Assembly: GCA_965200835.1 (NCBI GenBank)
Contig: OZ241390.1
Location: 806,001-870,000 of the forward strand
Source: JAPPFW01 sp965200835
Lineage (GTDB): Bacteria > Actinomycetota > Acidimicrobiia > Spongiisociales > Spongiisociaceae
Direction: 5' to 3'
DNA length: 64,000 bases
Position 1 is the first letter of the stretch; the number at the start of each line of letters is the position of its first letter. A program made the translations under genes and the position numbers. The notes under the pieces were generated by a model. The model was not told the DNA's origin, ran no database searches, and saw nothing but the letters and a program-made list of their open reading frames with translations. This document shows positions 34,250 to 43,481 of the stretch, piece after piece.

Positions 34250-35242
34250 CTAGGCCTGGACCGCGAAGGCCGCGGCAGGATCGACTGCGAGGCGGATACT
34301 GTCCCCCGCTTGGGGCACCGGTTGGCGACGTACCACGACCTCTAGCACGACCTCCGGCGCGGCCTCAAGCTTCAGGAGAAAGTGGTCGCCGCGGTAGGTC
34401 CGGCTCTGGACGACACCCGCGATGGCTCCCGCAGGGTCGATCTGGAATCCGTCGGGTCGGTACACGATGTAGCCGTCCTTCGGGCCGTCGGGGGCTGGCC
34501 ATCCGAGCTCCCGAGCCCGCTGCGGCGCTACCAGATTGTTGAAGCCGAGGAACCGAGCCGTAAACACATTCCGCGGACGGGACCAGATGTCGAGCGGGCT
34601 TCCCAGCTGCTCCAGACGGCCGGCATTCATCACCATGACCCGGTCGGCCAGGGCTAACGCTTCCTCCTGGTCATGGGTCACGTACAGCGCAGTGATGCCG
34701 AGGCTGAAGAGCACTTCGCTGAGCTCCAGCACCAAACGCTCGCGCAGGCTTCTATCCAGGGAGCCCAGCGGCTCGTCGAACATGAGTAGCCGGGGAGACG
34801 GCGCGATGGCCCGAGCGAGCGCCACCCGTTGTTGCTGGCCGCCGGAAAGCTGGCCTACCCCCCGCTCCCCTAGACCTGCCAGACCGACCCGGTCCAGAAC
34901 CTGCTCGACCCGTTGCTCGATCTCGGCCTTCGGTATCGATTGCATGCGTAGCCCGAAGGCAACGTTGGCTTTCACTGATCGGTGCGGAAACAGGGCATAG
35001 TCCTGGAACATCAGGCCGAAACCTCGACGATGCACCGGCAGCTTGGTTATGTCCTGCCCGTCCCACAAGACGCGTCCCGCGGCTGGTTCTTCGAGCCCGG
35101 CGATGACGCGCAACAAGGTGCTCTTGCCGCAGCCACTCGGTCCGAGCACGCACATGATCTGCCCCGTTCTCACCTGGATACTCAGGTTGTCCACCGCGGT
35201 GACATCGGCGAAACGGACCGTCAGGTCATGGACATCCAACAC
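34250..35242 (-). CDS. ABC transporter ATP-binding protein (thiamine/ferric/phosphonate type)
   Basis: The 330-residue ATPase has Walker A GPSGCGKSTLLRV, a Q-loop in LMFQDYALFPHRSV, signature LSGGQQQRVALARA, Walker B LLMFDEPLGSLD and a switch histidine in LYVTHDQEEA. A C-terminal TOBE-like extension (about 235-330) sets it with the CUT1/PotA/FbpC group, longer than typical ThiQ. It follows the two-domain permease by 13 bases, forming a complete importer with the binding protein at 36923-38122. Confidence 0.88.
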   Translation of the reverse strand: MLDVHDLTVRFADVTAVDNLSIQVRTGQIMCVLGPSGCGKSTLLRVIAGLEEPAAGRVLWDGQDITKLPVHRRGFGLMFQDYALFPHRSVKANVAFGLRMQSIPKAEIEQRVEQVLDRVGLAGLGERGVGQLSGGQQQRVALARAIAPSPRLLMFDEPLGSLDRSLRERLVLELSEVLFSLGITALYVTHDQEEALALADRVMVMNAGRLEQLGSPLDIWSRPRNVFTARFLGFNNLVAPQRARELGWPAPDGPKDGYIVYRPDGFQIDPAGAIAGVVQSRTYRGDHFLLKLEAAPEVVLEVVVRRQPVPQAGDSIRLAVDPAAAFAVQA

Positions 35243-35255
35243 ATCCAGTCTCCTC

Positions 35256-36920
35256 TCAGAAGTTCCCGATATCGCCGGCCCGGAATCGCTCCACCAGCAT
35301 CATCACCACTCCGGTAACCACCATCAGTATGACGCTCATCGCCATCGCCATGCCGAAGTTCAATTCTCCGGGCCGGCCTATGAGCCGGAATATCGCCACC
35401 GGAAGGGTGATGACGTTGGGCCGGACGATGAAGGCGGTGGCCCCGAACTCGCCGAGCGAAATAGCAGCAGCGAACCCCGTCCCGACCAGTGCCGCCCTGG
35501 CAACGATGGGTAGATCGATCTCCCTTCCCACTCGAGCAGGGCTCGCCCCTAGGACGGACGCCGCCTCACGTAGCCGGTTGTCGATGGAGCGGATCATCGG
35601 CGCCATCACCCGTATCACAAATGGCATGGCAACCAGCGCATGAGCCAGCGGGATGAGGAACCAGCTGGTGCGCAGATCGAGAATGCCCTTGTCCAGGGAT
35701 ATCAGGAATCCGAAGCCGACGGTGACCGCCGAGGTGCCCAGGGGCAGCATCAGCAACGAATCGAACCATCTCGACCAGCGCCCGCGCCCATAGCCGACCA
35801 CGATGGAGGCCATGCCCCCGACCGCTAGGGCGATCAGCGAGGCTACCAAAGCGAACAGCAACGAGTTGGCGATAGCCTCCATCGGAGGAACCGCCAGCGT
35901 GGTTCTTCCTCCGGATTGATTGAGACCTCGGTAGAAGGCGAGGCCTAATCCGGTCGATGTAGTGATCGACCGTTTCACCAGCACTCCCAACGGGACGAAC
36001 AGCAACAGTCCCATCAGCACGACGTTTCCCACGATCACTGCCTTGGACTTCCAGGTGCCTGCTGGCCGTTCTACCTCGCTGGCGGGGCGCAAATTCAGCT
36101 CGATGGCCCGCCGCTCCTGATAGCGCGAATAGATGCTGAGGATCAGAAAGACCCCGAGCAGCTGGACGATGGCGAGCGAGGCCGCCACGGGAAGGTTGAG
36201 GAACTGGGCCGTTTGGCGGAATATCTCTACTTCGAGAGTAGCTAGACGCGGCGCGCCGAGAATCAGGATCACACCGAAGGAGGTGAAGGAGAAAAGGAAA
36301 ACGATAGAAGCCGCCGCCGCGATAGCAGGACGTAGCAAGGGAAGCGTCACCTCAAAGAAAGCTCTGACTCTCCCGGCACCGAGCACGCGAGCAACCTGTT
36401 CCATGCGGGGGTCGAGATGCGCCCACATACCACCGACCGTGCGCACCACGACCGCGTAGTTGTAGAAGCTGTGGGCCAACAGGATGATCCAGATGGAGCC
36501 CCTGAGATCAACTCCTAGGGCTCCCTCGGGCCCGGCCAGGGCGAGAAACGCCACCCCGACCACAACCGTCGGCAGGATGAGGGGTACCGTGATCGCAGCT
36601 CGCAGGATCGATCGCCCCCTGAACCGGTACTGCGACATCACGTACGCGCCAGGCAGAGCGACGATAACGGTCACAACCGTTGATACGGCAGCCTGCCAGA
36701 GGGTGAACCAGGCCACCTTTCGCAGGTCCTGATTCAAGAAGACGTCGCCCAAGGCCTGGAGGCTCAGCGAGTCGTCGGGCGTCAGGCCGCGCCAGATGAT
36801 CGAAGCGACCGGATAGACGAAGAAGATCGTGATGAACCCTAGAGGTATCCCCACCAGTATTGCCCGCGAGGCGACACGCCTCACGAGGTCAGTCCTTGAG
36901 GAGGTGACCCTCCGGTTCAC
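35256..36920 (-). CDS. Two-domain ABC transporter permease (ThiP/FbpB type)
   Basis: This 554-residue protein contains two fused permease domains, each with about six transmembrane helices and an EAA-type coupling loop. The first loop is near VARVLGAGRVRAFFEVTLPL, the second near EAASVLGASPARVGREIDLP. This duplicated arrangement is typical of ThiP and of ferric-iron permeases FbpB. The substrate follows the binding protein next door, which looks thiamine-type. The gene overlaps neither neighbour but lies two bases from the binding-protein stop and 13 from the ATPase start, so it sits mid-operon. Confidence 0.9.
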   Translation of the reverse strand: MNRRVTSSRTDLVRRVASRAILVGIPLGFITIFFVYPVASIIWRGLTPDDSLSLQALGDVFLNQDLRKVAWFTLWQAAVSTVVTVIVALPGAYVMSQYRFRGRSILRAAITVPLILPTVVVGVAFLALAGPEGALGVDLRGSIWIILLAHSFYNYAVVVRTVGGMWAHLDPRMEQVARVLGAGRVRAFFEVTLPLLRPAIAAAASIVFLFSFTSFGVILILGAPRLATLEVEIFRQTAQFLNLPVAASLAIVQLLGVFLILSIYSRYQERRAIELNLRPASEVERPAGTWKSKAVIVGNVVLMGLLLFVPLGVLVKRSITTSTGLGLAFYRGLNQSGGRTTLAVPPMEAIANSLLFALVASLIALAVGGMASIVVGYGRGRWSRWFDSLLMLPLGTSAVTVGFGFLISLDKGILDLRTSWFLIPLAHALVAMPFVIRVMAPMIRSIDNRLREAASVLGASPARVGREIDLPIVARAALVGTGFAAAISLGEFGATAFIVRPNVITLPVAIFRLIGRPGELNFGMAMAMSVILMVVTGVVMMLVERFRAGDIGNF

Positions 36921-36922
36921 GA

Positions 36923-38122
36923 TCAGCGCAGGACGGTGCTATCCCACTCGTTGAGCCACCGCTCACGGTTGGCCGCGATCAGGCTCGGATCGAGGATGTG
37001 TGAGTTGGCGGGGACGGCGGTGTGCTCCACGAACGCATCCGGCAGTGGTGTGTTCGGATTAGCCGGGTAGACGAAGTAGTTGAGCGGCAACTCCGCCTGC
37101 ATGGCATCGGTGAGCCACCAATCGACCAGGGCTTGGGCGGCGGGCAAGTTGTCGGTGTTCTTGAGGATCCCGATGAACTCGATCTGGCGGAAGCAGCTCG
37201 CCTCCATCACACCGCTCGGCGCGACGTCGGGTTGGGGATCTGCAAAGATCACCTCCGCCGGAGGGCTCGAAGCATAGGAAACTACCAGCGGCTGGCCGCC
37301 ACCGTACAGCGACCAGTTCGTGTAATACGCCTCCTCCCAACCGGCCACGATCTGGACATCGTTGGCGCGCAGGTCCGCCCAGAAATCGAGCCAGCCTTCT
37401 TCCCCGTACTCGGCAATCGTGGCCAGCATGAAAGCCAGGCCTGGAGATGAGGTGAGCGGGTTCTGCACCACCAGCAGGCCCGAGTATTCGGGATTGCGCA
37501 AGTCGTCCATGGTCAGGGGCACTGCGAGGCCCGCATTCTCGAAGAACGCTTTGTCGTAGTTGATACATACGTCACCGAAGTCGACCGCCGTCACCCGGTT
37601 CTCTGGGTCCAGTTGAAACTCGGCCGGGAGTTGGTCGGCCATCGGCGATCGGTAAGGGATGAACATGTCCTCGTCCAACAATCGACTGAGGAAGGTGTTG
37701 TCGAATCCGTAGAGCACGTCTCCGAGCGGATTGTCCTTCGTGAGGATCGCCTGGTTGACCATGCTGCCCACGTCGCCACCGGCTATGAGCTCGAGATCGA
37801 TCCCGGACTCGGCACGGAAAGGATCCAGCAGGTACTCCACGGTGGAGAAGGCGTTGTTGGTGACGAGGGTCAATTCACCCCCAACCTCCTCGGGCATCGC
37901 TTCGGTCGTGGTCGGTGCAGCCGTAGTAGTGGGTGCCGCTGCCGTGGTTGGCGCAGCCGTGGTGGTGGTTGCAGCCTCAGGTTCGTCCTCTCCGCAAGCA
38001 GCCGCTACCAGCGCCAACGCCACGAGGGCTGGGAACAGGAGGCGCGTAACCCGCAAGGTGGGACTGTGCAACCTCCGTCCGCGGCCCGTCATCGATCCAG
38101 TGTCCAAGTTCAATCCGGGCAT
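36923..38122 (-). CDS. ABC transporter substrate-binding lipoprotein, thiamine type
   Basis: The precursor of 399 residues has a lipoprotein signal ending LALVAAACGE. A low-complexity linker of Thr, Ala and Pro (about residues 51-75) follows, as often seen in actinobacterial lipoproteins. The mature domain contains LYGFDNTFLSRLLDEDMF, VDFGDVCINYDKAFFENAG and VSYASSPPAEVI, blocks shared with the thiamine-binding protein TbpA/ThiB. It would deliver thiamine or a phosphate ester to the permease. I looked upstream for a TPP riboswitch (THI box) and did not see one. A second possible start is the ATG at 38092. Confidence 0.85.
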   Translation of the reverse strand: MPGLNLDTGSMTGRGRRLHSPTLRVTRLLFPALVALALVAAACGEDEPEAATTTTAAPTTAAAPTTTAAPTTTEAMPEEVGGELTLVTNNAFSTVEYLLDPFRAESGIDLELIAGGDVGSMVNQAILTKDNPLGDVLYGFDNTFLSRLLDEDMFIPYRSPMADQLPAEFQLDPENRVTAVDFGDVCINYDKAFFENAGLAVPLTMDDLRNPEYSGLLVVQNPLTSSPGLAFMLATIAEYGEEGWLDFWADLRANDVQIVAGWEEAYYTNWSLYGGGQPLVVSYASSPPAEVIFADPQPDVAPSGVMEASCFRQIEFIGILKNTDNLPAAQALVDWWLTDAMQAELPLNYFVYPANPNTPLPDAFVEHTAVPANSHILDPSLIAANRERWLNEWDSTVLR

Positions 38123-38152
38123 GCTCCCACCTTCGTTGTGTCTTGAAGTACC

Positions 38153-38702
38153 TCAGTTGGTACTGGAGCTAGTTGGTACGCTTTCCATGCCTTCGTACCA
38201 GCCGACTCCGAAGAGCAGGTCGTCGCGGCGTACGCCCCAGCTGTGCTTGGACGCATCCTCCCTCGTCTCAGGATGGGTGAATAGGTAGCTCACCCACTCG
38301 CCGCCTCCCTCTTCGGTAATAGCGGCGAAAGCCTCTCCGTAGTTGAATCCGTTGGCGTCGATGCGCTCCCAGGTCGTCCCGACCAAGTCCGGGCGGTTAG
38401 CGTTTGCGACCGCATAGAGGACGCCATCACGATCTTCGATCATGAAGACGTACCACGGGCCGTGCCGCGCTTTCTGGGTCGTTGTAGTAGTCGAGGGTCG
38501 CCGCGAGCACTGACTCGTCGTATAGCTTGACGGCTTCCCTCACGAGATGCTGCGCGTAAGCCCTTGGCTGCTCGGCCGGGTCGGGTACGTTAGAACTCAA
38601 GAAAGCGCCAACGACAGACGCAAGGACCATCACCACCAGGATGACGAGCCCTATGACAATGTTTCGGACGGCCTTTCGAATCCATTCCATGATGGCCTTC
38701 AT
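38153..38702 (-). pseudogene. Single-Cache-domain membrane protein with one frameshift
   Basis: The first part (38702 to about 38470) begins MKAIMEWIRKAVRN and has one transmembrane helix (IVIGLVILVVMVLASVVGAF). It continues AQHLVREAVKLYDESVLAAT and YYNDPES. The family continues in another frame as GPWYVFMIEDRDGVLYAVAN, LVGTTWERIDANGFNYGEAF and HSWGVRRDDLLFGVGWYEG to 38153. GPWYVF, the G-x-x-W region and the closing FGVGWYE are hallmarks of small-molecule-sensing Cache domains. One extra base near 38470 accounts for the break. It lies 30 bases upstream of the thiamine-type transporter and probably belongs to its operon. Confidence 0.7.
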
Positions 38703-39341
38703 TTTAATGGTTGCGCTCGGACTTGTCTACCACCTGCTTTGACTGCTCCACTCCGATGGCGCACGGTTCAGAGCAGCCCCGCAGGCACGCTGCTCTCTTT
38801 CAGATACCACGCGCGTGTCTAACTCAGCTGCCTTGTGGTCGCGATGTCTGTTTTTCCTCGCTACACGCCGCCGCCCCTGACCTTCTGCTAGGACGAGTTA
38901 TGAGTCCTAAGGTGCCCTTCCCAGGAATCAGATCAGAGTATGGAGGACCTCCCCATCATAGACTGCTATCGGGCATCTAACGGATAACTACCATCGATAA
39001 CCATGCTTAACAGTGCAATAACAAGAGCACAAAGACAGCTTTCCGCCCTTCAGAACCGGTATGGCGGTCGTATCAACAACAAGACCGGGTTTGCAACATG
39101 GGCGAATGGTTGTCCGCACCGGGCGCGAACGAAATGATCACGGACCGGCTTCGACCAGTGCCTACACCCTCGTGCCGGCGCTGATAGGAACTATCTACTG
39201 CCGGGTGCCAGACGTCATGGGGATGGGGTAGCTTAGGCAGTGAGGCCGTGGCCGACCGGGACGATCTGGGCGGCCGCGATGGAGGGCCGGCCCAGGCTCG
39301 ATGGCCGACCCGTCCATCATGAATCGACGGAGGTCAGCAGG
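38703..39341. other. Gene-free stretch between divergent operons
   Basis: No convincing gene on either strand. The composition between 38960 and 39060 is unusually AT-rich for this window (CATCGATAACCATGCTTAAC and nearby). This region should hold the promoters of the leftward Cache/transporter operon and of the rightward alcohol dehydrogenase. I saw no riboswitch-like or strong hairpin structure that I could defend. Confidence 0.4.
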
Positions 39342-40370
39342 ATGCCAGTGATGAAAGCCGCCCAGGTTCATGAGGACCTGAGTTTCCGTGTCAACCAAAT
39401 CGAGCGGCCCTCCCCGGGGCCGGGAGAAGCACTGGTCCGGCTCCACTCGGCAGGAGTGTGCGCCACCGATCTCCACGTCCTGGAGGGGATGATCCAACCC
39501 GACGAGTACCCGATGACTGTCGGCCACGAGTCGGCGGGGGTGGTGGTCGAGGTAGGCGATCGAGCAACGGTGGCCGCCGGTGACCGTGTACAACAAGATC
39601 TTCTGCGGGGCGTGCGAGCAGTGCCTGGCCGGGCGCCAGAACATCTGTGACAACGAGCCGGGACAATTCGGCTTCAACCTGAATGGTGGGTACGCCGAAT
39701 ACCTCAGCGCCCCCTCCCGTAACCTGATACCTCTGCCTGACACGGTCGATTACGCCACCGCCTCGGTACTCGCCTGCGCCGGTATGACCGCGGTACACGC
39801 GGCCCGCCTGTCGAATCTAAGCGTCGGCGAGACGGCGGTAGTCAACGGCATCGGCGGGGTCGGTTCGATGGTGCTCCAAGTGGCAGCTCTGGCCGGCGCG
39901 AGAGTTCTAGCGGTGGCCGACACGCCGGAGAAGCTCACGATGGCCAGGTCCTACGGGGCGGAAGGAGGGATCGTCGTGGCCGACGTTCGGCCGGTTACGA
40001 CGACCTTCCCGACCGGATTCGGGCACTGACCGGAGGTAGGGGAACCGACCTGTTCTTCGAGCTGGTAGGCACCACGAGGACCATGCTGGCCGGCATCCGC
40101 TCGCTGGCTAAGCACGGGAGGTTCGTGTCCACCGGCTACACCGGCGACTCACTCGAAGTACACCCGATCGAGTTCATCTTGCCCGAGACGGTCTGGATCT
40201 CCACCGTGGCGGCCACCGTTCTCGATCTGGCCGAAGCCATCCGGCTGGCTGCCGCCGGCCATCTCTCCGTGCCGATCGCCGCAACCTACTCCCTGGACGG
40301 CGCCGCGGAAGCCTTGGAGAACCTGGAGCAGCGGCGGGTGCTCGGCCGCCAGATCCTGGCCCTGGCCTGA
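39342..40370 (+). pseudogene. Zinc-containing alcohol dehydrogenase, two frameshifts
   Basis: The ATG at 39342 has a GGAGG site nine bases upstream. The frame reads MKAAQVHEDLSFRVNQIERP, GVCATDLHVLEGMIQ and TVGHESAGVVVEVGDRA. It breaks near 39585, continuing in the next frame with NKIFCGACEQCLAGRQNICD and the Rossmann motif NGIGGVGSMVLQVAAL. It breaks again near 39990, then RIRALTGGRGTDLFFELVG and the C-terminus run to 40370. All catalytic and structural zinc ligands are still encoded, so the full-length gene would be a normal medium-chain dehydrogenase of about 343 residues. Unlike the island genes, decay here amounts to two small indels. Confidence 0.75.
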
Positions 40371-40438
40371 CTCCTGGACCAGGTAGGTATCCGGACGATC
40401 ATCTATCGTCCTTAACCAGCGACCAGGAGGAGAACCAA

Positions 40439-41260
40439 GTGGACAAGCTCGTACAACCCGACTGGCTCGCAGAACACCTGGAAGCCCCCGATCTGCGCCT
40501 GCTCGACTGCTCGGTGGTGTTCGAAAGGCCGGGCGGTGTGCTGAACATCGAGAGCGGCCGCGAACGGTGGAACAGCGAGCACATACCCGGAAGTACCCAC
40601 GTCGACCTGATTGCCGAGCTGTCCGATCGCACCACCGAACTCCGGTTCATGATGCCTGCCACCGAGCAGATCGTCTCCGTCATGGAGAAAGTGGGGGTCG
40701 GAGAAGGAACCAGGGTGGTTCTCTACGACTTCGACAAGAACATGTGGGCTGCTCGAGTCTGGTGGATGTTGCACTCCTTGGGGTTCGACTCGGCGGGAGT
40801 CCTCGACGGGGGCCTGCGCCGATGGAAAGCGGAGGGACGCCCCGTCACCAGTGACCCGGCACCCGAACATCCCCGAGGCACCTTTGTGGCACGGCCCCGA
40901 CCCGGCATCTTCGTCGGCCGGGACGAGGTGCTTGCCGCACTCGGCGATGACGACATCGCCATAGTCGACGCCCTCCCGCCAGACCAGTACCACGGGGTGA
41001 CCAACCACTACGGGCGCCGCGGCCACATCCCGACCGCGGTCAACGTCCCGGCCGGATCCCTGGCGGACGACGAGACTCACTCGTATGCCGATCCGGCCGA
41101 GCTCCGGCGCCTGGCCACGCCGGCGATCGAGTCGGGATCCACCAGCACGATCGCCTATTGCGGAGGAGGTGTCTCCGCCGCCAGCACCACCTTCGCGCTG
41201 TCGCTCCTGGGCGAGGAACGGATCGCCATCTACGACGGTTCGCTGGGCGAGTGGGCGTAG
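40439..41260 (+). CDS. Thiosulfate/3-mercaptopyruvate sulfurtransferase (two rhodanese domains)
   Basis: The GTG at 40439 is preceded by AGGAGGAG and gives 273 residues. There are two rhodanese modules. The first is inactive (DFDKNMWAARVWWMLHSLGF, an Asp at the cysteine position). The second has the active-site cysteine in AYCGGGVSAAST near residue 241. A CGGGVSA loop is closer to mercaptopyruvate- than to thiosulfate-specific enzymes (CRKGVT for thiosulfate), though prediction from the loop is uncertain. It moves sulfane sulfur to thiols or cyanide. It may be the first gene of the following run. Confidence 0.88.
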   Translation: MDKLVQPDWLAEHLEAPDLRLLDCSVVFERPGGVLNIESGRERWNSEHIPGSTHVDLIAELSDRTTELRFMMPATEQIVSVMEKVGVGEGTRVVLYDFDKNMWAARVWWMLHSLGFDSAGVLDGGLRRWKAEGRPVTSDPAPEHPRGTFVARPRPGIFVGRDEVLAALGDDDIAIVDALPPDQYHGVTNHYGRRGHIPTAVNVPAGSLADDETHSYADPAELRRLATPAIESGSTSTIAYCGGGVSAASTTFALSLLGEERIAIYDGSLGEWA

Positions 41261-41331
41261 GACCCCTCGCTGCCACTGGAGGTCTGATAGACGACCTGAT
41301 CCATCCGGTAGCTAGCCCAGAGAGGAGGGTG

Positions 41332-42522
41332 GTGGACGCCGAGGCAGTGTCCCGGGCCGCGATGGAGTCGGCGGATCTCGATCTCGCCGTCGACCTGTGC
41401 CGCCGGATGTCCCGCATCCCGAGCGTCCTGGGAGAGGAAGGACCTCTGGCGGCGTTCGTCGCCGCCACCCTGCGTGACCTTGGATTCGAGCGGGTATCGC
41501 TCCAACCCGTGCTGCCGGATCGGCCCAACGCGGTGGGGGGGCTGTCGTTCGGCCCGGGCCGCCGGGTGGTCCTGACCGGCCATCTCGACACCAAACCAGT
41601 CTCCCACGGATGGGAGATGGCCGAGCCGTACTCGGGGGACCTGGTGGATAGCCGGGTGTTCGGCCACGGGATCATGGACATGAAGGGCGCGCTGGCCTGC
41701 CAGATCGCCGCGCTGGCCGGACTCAAGGACGCGGGATTGCCACTTAGCGGGACTGCAGCCTTCGCGGCGGTGTCGGACCACATGGGAGACCAGCTCGGTT
41801 CGATCACCTACTTCGAGGCCTACGCCGCTGACCTGTGCGTGCTGGGAGAGCTGAGCGAGAGCACTGTCTCCCTCGGCCACCGGGGCCGGTACTACTTCGA
41901 CATCCACGTGTATGGCCGCTCCGCCCACACGTGCCACAAGCACAAGGCGGTGAACGCCAACTACCTCGCTGCCCTGGCGGTCATCGAGCTCGATCGGTCC
42001 CGCCTGGCGCCCGAGCTCGAACCCTGGGTTGCTGATCTGTTCGGCAGGGAGACCTTCATGTCTCCGGGCCGGATCTACGGGGGCCTGCCGCCGGGAGGGC
42101 CTTCCATGATCCCCGACGAGTGCGTCATTAGGGTCGATTGTCGGCCCCAGCCCGGGGTGAGCAAGGCCACCGTTCGCGCCGAGATCGACCGGGCCCTGGC
42201 CGTGGCTGCCGGGAAGGATCCTCGGTTCAGGGCCGAGGTAAGGCTTGCCGACGACAAGGCCGGGTACCTGGTCGACCGTGACTCCGAAGTGGTGCATCTG
42301 ATGCTGGAAGCGGTTCGGGCAGCTCGTCCGGGGGAGGAGCCGTCGATCAGGGTCGAGGACTGGCTGGGGGACACCTCGAGCTTCGGACCCCTGGTCGAGA
42401 CGGTGATCTTCGGCCCGGGCGGCGAGCCCGTCTACTCGGCCGACGAGCATCTCTCGGTCGAGGACATCCACGACGCTACGAAGGTCTACGCGGCCTTCAC
42501 CGCTCTAGCACTGTCAGTATGA
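41332..42522 (+). CDS. M20-family metallopeptidase-like protein with an atypical active-site loop
   Basis: The first zinc motif is VVLTGHLDTKPVSHG, followed by RVFGHGIMDMKGALACQIAA with the bridging aspartate. The third motif, normally an adjacent Glu-Glu pair, reads AAVSDHMGDQLGS. A dimerisation lid (about residues 190-300) and a C-terminal SADEHLSVEDIHDATKVYAA with the final histidine complete the fold. The family cleaves amide bonds of amino acids or peptides. The start is a GTG at 41329 or 41332 after AGAGGAGG, since no ATG fits well. It overlaps the next gene as ATGA. Loss of the Glu pair makes catalysis uncertain. Confidence 0.8.
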   Translation: MDAEAVSRAAMESADLDLAVDLCRRMSRIPSVLGEEGPLAAFVAATLRDLGFERVSLQPVLPDRPNAVGGLSFGPGRRVVLTGHLDTKPVSHGWEMAEPYSGDLVDSRVFGHGIMDMKGALACQIAALAGLKDAGLPLSGTAAFAAVSDHMGDQLGSITYFEAYAADLCVLGELSESTVSLGHRGRYYFDIHVYGRSAHTCHKHKAVNANYLAALAVIELDRSRLAPELEPWVADLFGRETFMSPGRIYGGLPPGGPSMIPDECVIRVDCRPQPGVSKATVRAEIDRALAVAAGKDPRFRAEVRLADDKAGYLVDRDSEVVHLMLEAVRAARPGEEPSIRVEDWLGDTSSFGPLVETVIFGPGGEPVYSADEHLSVEDIHDATKVYAAFTALALSV

Positions 42523-43481
42523 ACTACCCGGGTTTCGACACTGTCCTCGACTCCTGCCTGAAGGTCCGATCGGGTGAGGAGGTCCTGCTGCTAACCGACG
42601 AGGGGACGGACACCGCGGTGGTGGCAGGCCTGGTCGAGGGGGTGTCCTCCCGCGGCGGTACCCCGCTAGTCGCCCGGATGCCTGCACCCTTGATTCCCGG
42701 TTCCGAACCTCCCCGAGCGATCGGGGCTACCCTGCGGTCGGCCGGTGCAGCTATCGAGCTGACCAGCCTGTTCGTCGGTTCCAGCCAGGCTCGCCAGAGG
42801 GCCACCGCAGCCGGGGTTCGCTATCTGGCCATGCCGGGTGTGGTGCTGGACACCTTCCGCCCGGGTGGTCCGCTCACCGTGGACTTCGACTGCCAGCGAG
42901 AGATAGCCCGTGCGGTCGGGGCAGCTTGGGATCGCGGATCCAGTTTCACGCTGACCAGCTCGGCCGGTACCGACCTGCGCGGTTCGATCGAGCGGCGGCC
43001 CGGCCGGGTCCTCGATGGGATCGCCCGGGCCGATGGGCAGTACATGGCGCCACCCGACATCGAGGCGGGAACGGCGCCGGTGGAGGGGAGCACCTCGGGA
43101 GTGACGGTGATCGACGGCGATCTGCTCTTCATGGGACGGGGGCCCCTGCCCGAGCCGGTCGTCCTGCATTTCGACGACGGACAGATGGTGGGTGTGGAGG
43201 GCACTCACCAGAGTCGGCTCCTCGAGATGATCGCCCGTTGTGACGACGATCGGATGAGCAACCTGGCGGAGGTGTCTATGGGCCTCAACCCACTAGGGAC
43301 CATCTGCAGTGTGCCGATGGAAACCGAATCAGCGCTGGGCACGGCTCACATCGCCCTGGGCAACTCGATCGCCTACGGCGGGACCGTGGATGCAGTCGCC
43401 CATCTCGACTGCGTGATGGAGGCGGCCACCCTCGAGATCGACGGCCGGGTGGTGATCAGCGACGGCGAGCTAGCCCTGTGA
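42519..43481 (+). CDS. M29-like metalloprotein (aminopeptidase T / NicX-like)
   Basis: This 320-residue protein resembles leucyl aminopeptidase T and the related 2,5-dihydroxypyridine dioxygenase NicX. It shows VLDSCLKVRSGEEVLLLTDE at the start, then SSAGTDLRGSIERRPG and MSNLAEVSMGLNP, where Glu and Asn sit at metal-binding positions. The closing TAHIALGNSIAYGGTVDAVA and HLDCVM supply further histidines. Family membership is clear, but the substrate, peptide or aromatic ring, cannot be decided from sequence. It is overlapped on both sides (ATGA with M20, GTGA with the B12 subunit). Confidence 0.65.
   Translation: MNYPGFDTVLDSCLKVRSGEEVLLLTDEGTDTAVVAGLVEGVSSRGGTPLVARMPAPLIPGSEPPRAIGATLRSAGAAIELTSLFVGSSQARQRATAAGVRYLAMPGVVLDTFRPGGPLTVDFDCQREIARAVGAAWDRGSSFTLTSSAGTDLRGSIERRPGRVLDGIARADGQYMAPPDIEAGTAPVEGSTSGVTVIDGDLLFMGRGPLPEPVVLHFDDGQMVGVEGTHQSRLLEMIARCDDDRMSNLAEVSMGLNPLGTICSVPMETESALGTAHIALGNSIAYGGTVDAVAHLDCVMEAATLEIDGRVVISDGELAL

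Noticed and set aside
38123..38152. TPP riboswitch before the thiamine-type transporter
   Set aside because: The gap is only 30 bases and I found no CTGAGA or TTGAACCTGATC-type element here or before the Cache gene.
30945..40000. Idea that three frameshifts share one Val-Tyr (GT-TAC) hotspot
   Set aside because: The large-subunit frameshift is better explained by an extra base after DVR, and the hexamer GTCTAC is intact in many other genes, so there is no consistent motif.
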